Below, piece by piece: positions 44,428-53,317 of a DNA stretch of 64,000 nt. Both the position numbers and the translations under genes were made by a program. Each line of letters starts with the position of its first letter. Position 1 is the stretch's first letter. The stretch is from contig NW_001914861.1 in assembly GCF_000208925.1 (NCBI RefSeq), positions 146,399 through 210,398 on the forward strand, in the 5' to 3' direction. The stretch comes from Entamoeba histolytica HM-1:IMSS (Eukaryota > Evosea > Mastigamoebida > Endamoebidae). The notes beneath the pieces were generated by a model. That model did not search any database. It was given only the letters and a program-made list of their open reading frames with translations, and was not told the origin of the DNA.

Positions 44428-45338
44428 TTCGGGTACGAAAATTAGCAAAGAAAAAATGCATCTAAATAATTTACAAAAAAGAAAAAAGATGCAAAAAATT
44501 GCATCCAATATTTATGTTTATATTTTATAATCATTTGTATTCATTTTGTATGAAATATTAATGAAATATATTATTTGATTATTTATATTTATTTTTATTC
44601 TTTTTATTCTTTTATTTATATGTTATTTATTTTTATATTTTTATATATTTATTTCTCTGTTTATATTATTTATATCATTGTATTCTTCTTATTATCTATA
44701 TATTATTATATTCTTCTTATTTTATTATTTTATGTTTATATTATTTAGATTTTCTTATTGTTATTCTTTTCTATCTAGATGTATTTGTTTATTCATCTTT
44801 ATCATTTTTATATTATTATCATTTATATCTATTTTCATTTTATATTTATTCTCTTTTGATTTATATTAATATTAATTTTATATTTTATACTTTGATTTTA
44901 TTATTATATCATTTATTATCATTTCTCGTTTTATTTATCATTTATTCTTATTATTCTTTTGTTTTTATATTCTATATCATATATTCATATCATTTTCATT
45001 TATATTTTATCACTTATTATATGTTATAATAACATAACACATATGATTGAATATATAATAAATATCATAATGAAATTATACATATAAATAATAAACATAA
45101 AAAATAATAAAATATTTTCATCAATAAAACAATACCAATTATTTTACATCATTAGATTAGACACTTTTTATTTCATATTTCTAATTTTTACAATAAAAAT
45201 ACACTTTTTATTTCTTCTTTTCTTCTTTTATTACCTCTTTGTGATTTATTATTTTTATATTCTTCTTCTACTTTCTTTTTATTCTTTTATATCTTTTTAT
45301 ATTCTTTTTTCTATTATTTGCTTTTTTTCACTACCGAA
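44428..45338. mobile_element. AT-rich 0.91-kb element with imperfect terminal inverted repeats
   Basis: The left end reads TTCGGGTACGAAAATTAGCA (44428-44447), continuing AAG. The right end, read on the minus strand from 45338, is TTCGGTAGTGAAAAAAAGCA and continues AATAA. These are clearly related inverted ends around an interior that is almost only T-rich with no coding sequence. A similar end occurs at 62877 (minus-strand LINE boundary), and about 175 nt inside the right end is matched closely, inverted, at 63820-64000. This is the signature of a dispersed, non-autonomous repeat. Published Entamoeba EREs are possible relatives; I cannot check. No target-site duplication was evident. Exact borders are uncertain by a few bases. 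Confidence 0.55.
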
Positions 45339-46042
45339 GAGAATGACAAAATATTCAAATGCTTTGATGTTAAAAATATGTTCATTTCATAAAATGTGTT
45401 TGTTCATTGGTTAATAAAAATCAATTCATATTTAGATAAACATTAAACCAATTATCAAAATGCTAAAATATTGATTTATTTTAAAACATCAAAGTAAATT
45501 CAATAGAGATAATGAATAGTATCAATATATCATTGTACTTGTGTTTAATTGTATTGAAGATAATTGTTATTTCAATGTTTTTATAAAGAGACAAACACAA
45601 CTTTTAATGCTTTCAGAGATAAATAACAAAACAATTTGTGAATGAACAAATAAGTATTGAACTTATAACTAAAATTATATTGACATTAACAAGTGATGTA
45701 CTTATAATGCCAAATAACTATAAATCATTCATCATTACACTTTAAAATAACTAGACTTAAATAAACGAGATAATCGCCTTATATAATTAAAAACTTATTG
45801 TTTTAAATGACACATAATAAGAATCACTACCATAACAACAACAATTCATTTATCAAATGTAATACAAAAAGTTAATAGTCATTAAACAGAAATATAATAA
45901 GTAATAATGAATAATGGAAATTCGTTGAATTATAATTTCCATTTATAATAAAGAAATATAAAGAAATTCAGAAAAATATAAAACATTAATTTATAAATTT
46001 AAGAAACTTAAAAAAAAAACAAAAAAACGAAAAAGAGAAGAG
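45339..46042. other. AT-rich spacer left of the gap
   Basis: No gene recognised. It ends in an A-rich leader directly before an ATG at 46043 that enters the sequence gap. Confidence 0.5.
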
Positions 46043-46047
46043 ATGGA

Positions 46048-46147
46048 NNNNNNNNNNNNNNNNNNNNNNNNNNNNNNNNNNNNNNNNNNNNNNNNNNNNN
46101 NNNNNNNNNNNNNNNNNNNNNNNNNNNNNNNNNNNNNNNNNNNNNNN
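46048..46147. other. Assembly gap, 100 N
   Basis: Exactly 100 N, the usual placeholder for a gap of unknown size. The left flank ends ATGGA and the right flank begins with codons for Asp-Glu-Glu-Glu then TAA, so a plus-strand gene may lie inside (see findings). Confidence 0.95.
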
Positions 46148-46198
46148 GATGAAGAAGAATAAATGAGTTAATTGATTGATTATTATTTTAAATTAATT

Positions 46199-46579
46199 TT
46201 ATTCTTGTGAAGAAAAGATACTAATTTCAAAACATAAAAACCCATTGTTAATTGGATGAATAAATTGTAATGATGGGAATTTTCGATTTAATTGTATTAA
46301 ATATTCTTGTAATTCAATCATTTTTCTATGATATTGGTTTTTAAAACAACAATTTGTTAATCCACAACTTAGACATGAACAACTTTCTTCAATAATTGTT
46401 TTCCATGTAATATTTTCTGCTTCAATAAAATATTGATTTACTTGTGTTATTATTGTTTCAAATTCATTCTTTTCAATTATTCCTATCAATTGGGGTGGTA
46501 ATCTTGTAAAGAATCGTGGTGTAAGTCCTTTTGAATAATCTCTATCAATACTCACAATTTGGTATTGTGGTGTTTGCAT
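46199..46579 (-). CDS. GOLGA7/ERF4-family palmitoyltransferase cofactor
   Basis: A 126-residue protein. The family (GOLGA7/GCP16 in animals, Erf4 in yeast) forms obligate complexes with DHHC palmitoyltransferases that acylate Ras and other peripheral proteins at ER or Golgi membranes. The sequence shows the conserved opening VSIDRDYSKGLTPRFFTRLP (human GOLGA7 reads FIQRDYSSG..CQFQTKFP), then a helix with VNQYFIEAE, a Cys-rich stretch (CSCLSCGLTNCC) where the human protein has its own palmitoylated cysteines, and the C-terminal segment INNGFLCFEISIF corresponding to ERGLRVIEITI. The length is close to the human protein (137). It partners presumably with one of the DHHC enzymes encoded elsewhere. 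Its 3' end is 37 bp from the TAA that follows the gap. Confidence 0.85.
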   Translation of the reverse strand: MQTPQYQIVSIDRDYSKGLTPRFFTRLPPQLIGIIEKNEFETIITQVNQYFIEAENITWKTIIEESCSCLSCGLTNCCFKNQYHRKMIELQEYLIQLNRKFPSLQFIHPINNGFLCFEISIFSSQE

Positions 46580-46668
46580 TTATTATTTTCTTTTTATTCT
46601 TTTTATAATTCATTAGTTAAATTGTATTTCTTATTTATGTTAAATATGATTCTTAAAAAGAAACTAAA

Positions 46669-47163
46669 TTAAATAGAAACAACAATAATTGTTCCAATAT
46701 CATCTGATGCTACTACTTTCATATCTTTGTCTCTCTCAATACCACTAATTGATATAACTTTAGATGGACAACAATTCCTTATTTTTCCATTGGCGCTTTT
46801 ATTAAAATGAATTGTCTTTGTGTTAAGTGAGATTATATCAATAGACCCATCTTCAAATCCAAGAATTATTTTATCATTAATTCCTTTCATTGCAGTAATT
46901 GGTTTACTGACAAATTGACCATAATCTCTTTCATATGTTTTTGTGTTAATGCTATACATTTGACCAGATGGTGTTCCAACAATTATATTTTCTTTAACAT
47001 AACATAATCCAGTAATCTTTTCTTTACAAACTTCAATTAAATGTGTTTTGAAGTTGTCTTTTTCTCCACTGACAATAAACACTTTCCCTTCTCTTCCACC
47101 TACAGCAAAAATTCCTTCTTCAAATAAATTGCATAATAAATGTATTGAAATACAATCAAATTA
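46669..47163 (-). pseudogene. WD40-type fragment without a start codon
   Basis: The minus-strand frame is open from a TAA just above 47163 down to a stop at 46669. It encodes beta-propeller-like sequence: GIFAVGGREGKVFIVSG, ITGLCYVKENIIVGTPSGQMYSI, DKIILGFEDGSIDIISL, MKVVASDDIGTIIVVSI. That is about three blades, ending normally. The first in-frame ATG is inside the second blade, so the 5' part of the coding sequence is missing. A GTTTGT donor and a TAG acceptor exist upstream (47190 and 47115 areas), but the only nearby ATG does not join in frame. The most likely explanation is a 3' remnant of a larger WD40 gene; an unrecognised upstream exon remains possible. Confidence 0.5.
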
Positions 47164-47835
47164 AACAATAAAAACATAATACAAATATGAAACAAACAAC
47201 CATTACTAATTTAAAATATTATAGTATAAGAGAAAGTGTTAAGATATGAATAATATATTATGAATATATTAAAAATAAATGTGTCTTAGAATTTGAATGT
47301 ACTTGATAAATGGAGTAAATTTGAAATAATTATAAAATCAAATTATTAAGTCTAATAAACATTTTATAAATAATTGTTTTTATTTGGAAATGTTGTGATT
47401 TAATTCTCTTATTAATATAAAATTTTTTAATTTGAAATTAATTATAAAAATAATTATAAGAAATACTTTTTACTCTGTTGTTCTTAAAAAAGAATAAGTT
47501 ATTGTTTCTTTGTTTCACAAAGTTAACAAATAGATTTTGGTGAGACATTATTTGCGATATTTAATAAACTAAATAATAATGTAAAAAATAACATAAGAAA
47601 TTCAAAATTTTTCATTTCTATTCTTAAATAGTAACTCTGAATTTAAAAATTATACCAATATTATTCTTATTAATTGTGACAGGATAATAGAAACTATATA
47701 CAATATTCCAAATATTAATAAAATACTTTTCTTAAATAAAAATAGGTATGATGTAAATAATACAGTTATTTTAATAGAATGATGCAAAAAATTATCTGAT
47801 ATATAAACACAATCTTAATACATTAAAACATATCA
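47164..47835. other. AT-rich spacer upstream of UPF1-like gene
   Basis: Nothing recognised besides low-complexity A/T sequence; no exact GAAC box within 60 bp of the helicase ATG. Confidence 0.5.
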
Positions 47836-50736
47836 ATGGAAGAAAAACAATGTGAATATTGTGGAGAAACTACTGGAATTGTTCAGTGTCAATGTGGAAA
47901 ACATTTTTGTAATGGCAAAATTATGAATGCAGGAGTGTGCCAACTCCTTCATCATATGAGAGTCAATTCTCATTTTAGTGTCTCTTTTAACGGAGTAATA
48001 CTAAAATGTTCTAAATGTGAAGAAACAAATATATACAATCTTCATTATAAATACAATTCAAAAGATTTCTTATGTTCTCATTGTTTAAAAAGTCAGAGTA
48101 AAATAAACAAACAATCATATAGTAAGAATATTGTTAATGAAGGTGCTGTTATAATAGATAACTATGATGTTGGTCAATCTGTTTCTTGTGTTAAACAAGA
48201 CTTAGTTGACAAGATCGAGGCTCAATTCCCAAAAGAAAAAACAGAAAAAAGAGTTAAAAATGAATATCCAACACTTGATGATTATGTTCAGACTTACTTA
48301 TATCTCTCTAGAATTGAAAAGAAAGAAGAACGTAGTGTAGTTGAAGTTGAATTAAGACAAGAAAAACAACGTATTAAATTTATTAACAAGCAACCTGGAT
48401 TTACAACTGTTGAAATTAACCTTCCTAAAGCTATTGGAGGTCTTCAGTTAGAAGATGAAGTGATTATTAGTTGTGGTGGATTAAAAGGAATGGTTAATGA
48501 TACAAATTCAACAGAAACTAAGTTATTTCCATCTCTAATTTTCAAGTCATCAAAATGTGTGTTTGGAGGAAATATTACATCAAGTAGAGGTAAAACAGTT
48601 GTTGTTAGATTACAAGATTTTCTTTTTGGAATAGAATCTACAGATTATAAGACAGGTACAACTACCATGAAGTATCCAACAAATGAGGAAAAATGGAAAT
48701 ACAATGAAGAAATAGTGAAAAACACATCGTTATTTAGGATATATTTTCTTACTAATGATAAAGGAAATCCATTCACTAGAACATTAGATGTATTACAATC
48801 ACGAGAAATTGATGAATATTATTCAAAAATATTGTGTTGTCACAAAAAACAATCAACAAAAACAAAAGAAATAATAACTTATGAAGAAATGTCAGCAGAG
48901 AAATACAATATTCCTAATTTATCTAATTTGAACGATTATCAAAGGAAAGCAATTTATAATGCGTTAAACGAAGATATTTCACTTGTAATAGGACCACCTG
49001 GAACTGGTAAAACTACAGTTGCTGTATCAATTGCACAATACTTGATTTATAACAAATATAGATTTTATAATATAAATCGAGGTGAAAAAAAATTATTAGT
49101 TTGTGCATCAAGCAATAATGCTGTTGATGTGATTTGCTCAAAACTTATTGAAAAAGGTGTTCCAACAGTTAGAGTGGTTGCAGATGAACAGTTTGAAAAT
49201 TGTAGTGATAAAATAAGAGAAAATTCATTATTAAAAAAAGCAATAGAATTTACAGAGAAAAAAGGAATTAATGAAGTGGCAATAACACAATCTGGTCAAA
49301 TTATTATTAACTCAGTTTTAGTACAAAGAATAAAGAAACAAATAAAAAATAAAAAAACAGGTAATGGTTTAGGTGATAATGTTGAATTTGGTGTTGAATT
49401 TGATGATGTTTCAAATGATGAATCTGATGATGAATTAGAAGAATCAAAAATAGTCAATATAAGAGAATTACTAAAGAAAAAGTATGGACAATATCCAACA
49501 GAAGATGAAAATAGAGAAGTTCAACAATGTTATGAAACATATCTATCAACACCAATATATCAGATGGCATATGAAACATTTGAAAAATTTGTCAAACAAA
49601 CTAATCCAAAGATACAAAAAATTTTTGATAGAGTTTCTCAAAGAATAACATTAGAAGAAAATGAATATATTAATAAATTCACCTCAACATATTTTGATGA
49701 CATATTATCTGGAACAGAATGTGTTTGTTCTACACTCACTATTTGTACTCGTTCAACATTACTAAAACAAAAATTTTTTGCATCTATTGTTGATGAAGCT
49801 GCTCAGTCTCTTGAACCAGAGACATTGGCTGGAATTATTAATGTTAGAAAAACTGTGTTAATTGGAGATATTCAACAATTACAACCAACATGTCTTTCAA
49901 CTGAAGCTAGAGAAGCAGGATTCCAAAAATCAATGTTTGAACGATTTATGGCAAATACACAAATCAAAAGAACAATGTTAAAAACACAATACAGAATGCA
50001 TCCAGCAATTTCAGAATTCTCAAATAAAATGTTTTATTCTTCTAAATTAGAGAATGGAGTGAGTATTGATGATAGATTTGATAATAGGATTATTAACTTC
50101 TTCCCAGACTACACAAATCCTATAATGTTTATTAACTGTGATGGAACAGAGCATTATGGAAGTAGTGGAACAAGTTATAATAATGCAGGAGAAGTTCAAA
50201 TAATACAAGAGGTTGTTGAGAAATTGTTGAATAACGATATTGAAGAAAATGAAATAGGAATTATTTCACCATATCAAGCTCAACAAGAACTTATTTCTCA
50301 ATATGTTTCTACAAAGATTAAAGTTGCTAATATTGATGGATTTCAAGGAAATGAAAAAGAATATATTATTTTTTCTTGTGTTAGGTCAAACCAAACTCTT
50401 GGTGTTGGATTTGTGAATGATTATAAAAGACTAAATGTTGCATTAACAAGAGCTAAACGTGGATTAATTATTATTGGTAACATCCCAACATTAGTCACAT
50501 CTAAAGTTTGGAATATGCTAATTCATCACTTTTACTTGAAAAAAGCTTTATTTGAATTGAAAGAACATAAGTTTGTTCAATACAACGTTGAAAACCAAGA
50601 AGAATTTAATCGTCCATTAGAAGAATCTCCATTCCAAGTTCAATATGATGTTGATGACTCCGATTTGTGTTGTAAACCATTCTATAAGGAGAATGAATTT
50701 TCTAGACGAGAAATAAAAGGTGATTGTGATAATTAG
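47836..50736 (+). CDS. UPF1-like superfamily 1 RNA helicase with N-terminal CH zinc domain
   Basis: A 966-residue helicase. The N-terminus has the Cys/His-rich domain of UPF1 (CEYCGETTG, HFCNG, HHMRVNSH, CSKC, CSHC), the module that binds UPF2 in nonsense-mediated decay. A 1B-like beta domain follows. Walker A is GPPGTGKTT (about 386-394); the Walker B box reads VDEAAQSLEPE (about 652-662), where UPF1 has DESTQA. Then come QYRMHPAISEF, the UPF1-like SGTSYNNAGEV, and RLNVALTRAKRG. An acidic insert near residues 510-540 (rich in Asp/Glu between two Lys-rich helices) is not in human UPF1. There is no SQ-rich C-terminus. It could be UPF1 itself or a paralogue; the CH domain favours UPF1. Role: surveillance and decay of aberrant mRNA. 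Confidence 0.88.
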   Translation: MEEKQCEYCGETTGIVQCQCGKHFCNGKIMNAGVCQLLHHMRVNSHFSVSFNGVILKCSKCEETNIYNLHYKYNSKDFLCSHCLKSQSKINKQSYSKNIVNEGAVIIDNYDVGQSVSCVKQDLVDKIEAQFPKEKTEKRVKNEYPTLDDYVQTYLYLSRIEKKEERSVVEVELRQEKQRIKFINKQPGFTTVEINLPKAIGGLQLEDEVIISCGGLKGMVNDTNSTETKLFPSLIFKSSKCVFGGNITSSRGKTVVVRLQDFLFGIESTDYKTGTTTMKYPTNEEKWKYNEEIVKNTSLFRIYFLTNDKGNPFTRTLDVLQSREIDEYYSKILCCHKKQSTKTKEIITYEEMSAEKYNIPNLSNLNDYQRKAIYNALNEDISLVIGPPGTGKTTVAVSIAQYLIYNKYRFYNINRGEKKLLVCASSNNAVDVICSKLIEKGVPTVRVVADEQFENCSDKIRENSLLKKAIEFTEKKGINEVAITQSGQIIINSVLVQRIKKQIKNKKTGNGLGDNVEFGVEFDDVSNDESDDELEESKIVNIRELLKKKYGQYPTEDENREVQQCYETYLSTPIYQMAYETFEKFVKQTNPKIQKIFDRVSQRITLEENEYINKFTSTYFDDILSGTECVCSTLTICTRSTLLKQKFFASIVDEAAQSLEPETLAGIINVRKTVLIGDIQQLQPTCLSTEAREAGFQKSMFERFMANTQIKRTMLKTQYRMHPAISEFSNKMFYSSKLENGVSIDDRFDNRIINFFPDYTNPIMFINCDGTEHYGSSGTSYNNAGEVQIIQEVVEKLLNNDIEENEIGIISPYQAQQELISQYVSTKIKVANIDGFQGNEKEYIIFSCVRSNQTLGVGFVNDYKRLNVALTRAKRGLIIIGNIPTLVTSKVWNMLIHHFYLKKALFELKEHKFVQYNVENQEEFNRPLEESPFQVQYDVDDSDLCCKPFYKENEFSRREIKGDCDN

Positions 50737-51443
50737 TGTTGTTGAGGTTAAATAAAACGTGAAATAATTAAGTAGAATATATTTTTTAATAAACATTCTT
50801 GAAGTGTTTATTTTTTATTCAAACGTAATTAAATGAAGAATGAAAATCAGAAACATATACAAACAATAATACAAAATCAAATAATAATTTTATCAATTGA
50901 TATTTGGTTATGATGATGTAATTGAATAAAAAATGTATTAATTAATAATACAAAGAATGAAATAAGATAATATGAAAGAATAATAAGAAAAGAAAATGAA
51001 ATAAAAGAAGTTAATACTAAAAGAAATTAGATATAATAATAAGCAATTAATTAAGTATTCATTCAACATAAAATAAGAAATAAAGAAAGATATTCTTTAA
51101 AAATAAAATAAAAAAAAATAAATAAACAGATGAAATAAATAAATAGAAGAAAGAAATAAAATAAAAAGAATTATTCACAAAACAAGAAGAATAATTAAAT
51201 AATTAATCAAAGAAATGAATTACTCAATTTAATGATGTATATATGATATGAATAACATCTATTAAGTAATGAATAAATGACAATTCTATTAATACTTAAT
51301 AATCTATTTTTTATTTTTTGACATACACTATACTTAAACAATTTGCTTTTTATAAAAGAATCAACTACTTGTATTGTTCATTGAAAATAAAAGTGTAAAA
51401 CAGTTTTTTTAAAGAATTATTATTGACAACAATTACACTACAA
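50737..51443. other. AT-rich spacer between convergent genes
   Basis: A-rich low-complexity sequence from about 50930 to 51200, similar in texture to the interior of the inverted-end element (words such as AAAGAAATAAAATAAAAAGAA) but without its ends. No gene recognised. Confidence 0.5.
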
Positions 51444-53162
51444 TTAAAAATCCAAACAATCGATGATGATTGATATTACATCAATCAGCAAAGATGGATC
51501 TAAAGTTTGAATGTATTGAACAACATCAGGACTTTCCATCAATTTTCTTAATTTTTCACATTCCGCAGGTGTTTCCATTGACATAGAACGAATGGTTTTA
51601 AGAGATTTATCAACAGCACTTTTATCAAATTTTTGAATATCATCTCTATCAGGCAACTCTTCAAATGGATTAGACACCCCCAATTGCTTCATTAAACAAT
51701 CGTAATTATTAATAATTATACTACTAAAGTCAATTTGATTGCAAGTTGTGTTCACTGCATTTGTTCCTGGTAATGGGTGTATAACCAATGGTCCTAAAAT
51801 CATTGCAAAATTCTTTAATGTCATCATATGAATAGAATTATATTTGATTAGTCTATTGATTAATCCATATAATATACAAATGCATAAGACATGTTCTCTA
51901 GGTGTTTTATGTAAGACCTCAGTCGCAAATTCCACTGACTTTGATGAATGAGCTGAAACATCTTTTACCTCAGAATAATCTATTAATCCATCTGTATATT
52001 CTCTTAAATATGTCTTTAATGTCCCTACAACATTATGAACATCACTTGCTCTTCTGTGCATTTGAAATAAAAAGGAAGTATCACACATAACACACTTTTC
52101 TGCTTTTTTCTTTGTGAAATCACTATTTCCAGAAACTCTAAAAATTCCTTCAACTAAATAACCATAGGTATAAATCCACCAACATAGATTAAACACAACT
52201 TGAGGAATGGCATCTCGAGGATTAGTAATACTGATATCAGTTGGATAAATATGAGGTAATGAAAATGGTCTATTATTGTAACAAACAAATATACATGTAC
52301 TATTTAATGTTAATACTCCTCTTAGTGTTAGGTTTTTTGACAGAGGCTTTCCTGTTTGGCTTTTGAATATTAAATCAGAAATATTAACAATTTCCTTTGT
52401 ATTTGTTTTAAGATACTTTTCAGTAATTTGAGAAATTGTATTTTGTAAATGTTCCTATTTATTAATAGCTTTTTTTTATTTTTATATAAAAATGATGATA
52501 TTAATAATACAAACTTTGAGAGTAGTTACTACATGATAACTTAAACATTGAATGTCTAATACAATTTCACACTTTTTCTTTGAATCACTTGAACTTATTA
52601 ATTTTTGCCTTTTCTCTTCATTTTTTAATATATCCTTTAATTCTTTATCTGATAAAACATTTGGCGAATATTCATCCATTGCAACTAATGAAATATCTCG
52701 TTTTTCTTCACTTAAATTCTTTGACCTCCAAGACATTCTTCTATTCTTATATAATTGTTCCTTCCTTTTAGGAACATTAACTACTAAATTTGATGAAGCT
52801 TTCATAGGAGTTACTGGTGTAGAATTTTGCCTCATAAGTGGTGAACAGTCACGAGATGGTTGAGGCTGTTGTATACGAATAACATCTTCTTTTTTTCTTT
52901 CTAAGTCAAGGCTTTTTCTATATATACTACTTCTTGATACCCTTTCTTTGGCTTTAGAGGGGAGTTGGTCATTAACTTCTTTTTCTTTCTTTTTGTGTGA
53001 CTTACTCATTTCTTTCATTCCTACGTGGTTTTCTTCTTTTGTTTCATCAATTTTCATTATCACAGTTTGTGCCCTCTTCTCATTTTCTATGCCTTCTTTT
53101 TTCTTTTCACGGAAGCTTAATCTCTTTCCTTTAAAGCTAAATCTGTTAGGCTTTTCACTCAT
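51444..53162 (-). CDS. RhoGAP protein with long basic N-terminus, two exons
   Basis: Spliced gene: complement(join(51444..52454, 52515..53162)), 552 residues. The 60-bp intron (52455-52514) starts GTTTGT and ends AATAG; it joins VVTTLK to EHLQNTISQ in frame. Residues 1-216 are basic, Ser-rich and probably disordered (RFSFKGKRLSFREKKKEG; SRDCSPLMRQNSTPVTP), with many possible phosphosites. Residues 217-280 form a small beta-rich region of unknown fold. The RhoGAP domain follows, with the arginine finger Arg322 in VEGIFRVSGN, then LKTYLREYTDGLI and MTLKNFAMILGPLV. The catalytic features are intact. The helical C-terminus is leucine-rich. It is a second Rho/Rac GAP in this window, not closely similar to the one at 22076 outside the catalytic domain. 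Confidence 0.9.
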
Positions 53163-53317
53163 TTCTTCTTTGTTTTTAAGTTTGTTTTTAAGATGTTTTT
53201 CTTTTTATTAATATTTCTTTTTAAAATTGTTATTTAGATTTTGTTTTTTTATAATTTAACTTTAATAAACAATTAGTTCATAAAAAAAAGAAATACCAAG
53301 AGTTTTTTATGAATTAT

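Noticed and set aside
44213..44869. Hydrophobic ORFs in T-rich sequence
   Set aside because: Phe/Leu/Ile/Tyr-only composition follows from T-rich repeat DNA; they partly overlap the inverted-end element.
46669..47082. Starting the WD40 fragment at the GTG at 47082
   Set aside because: Propeller-like sequence continues upstream of that codon, and non-ATG starts are not expected here.
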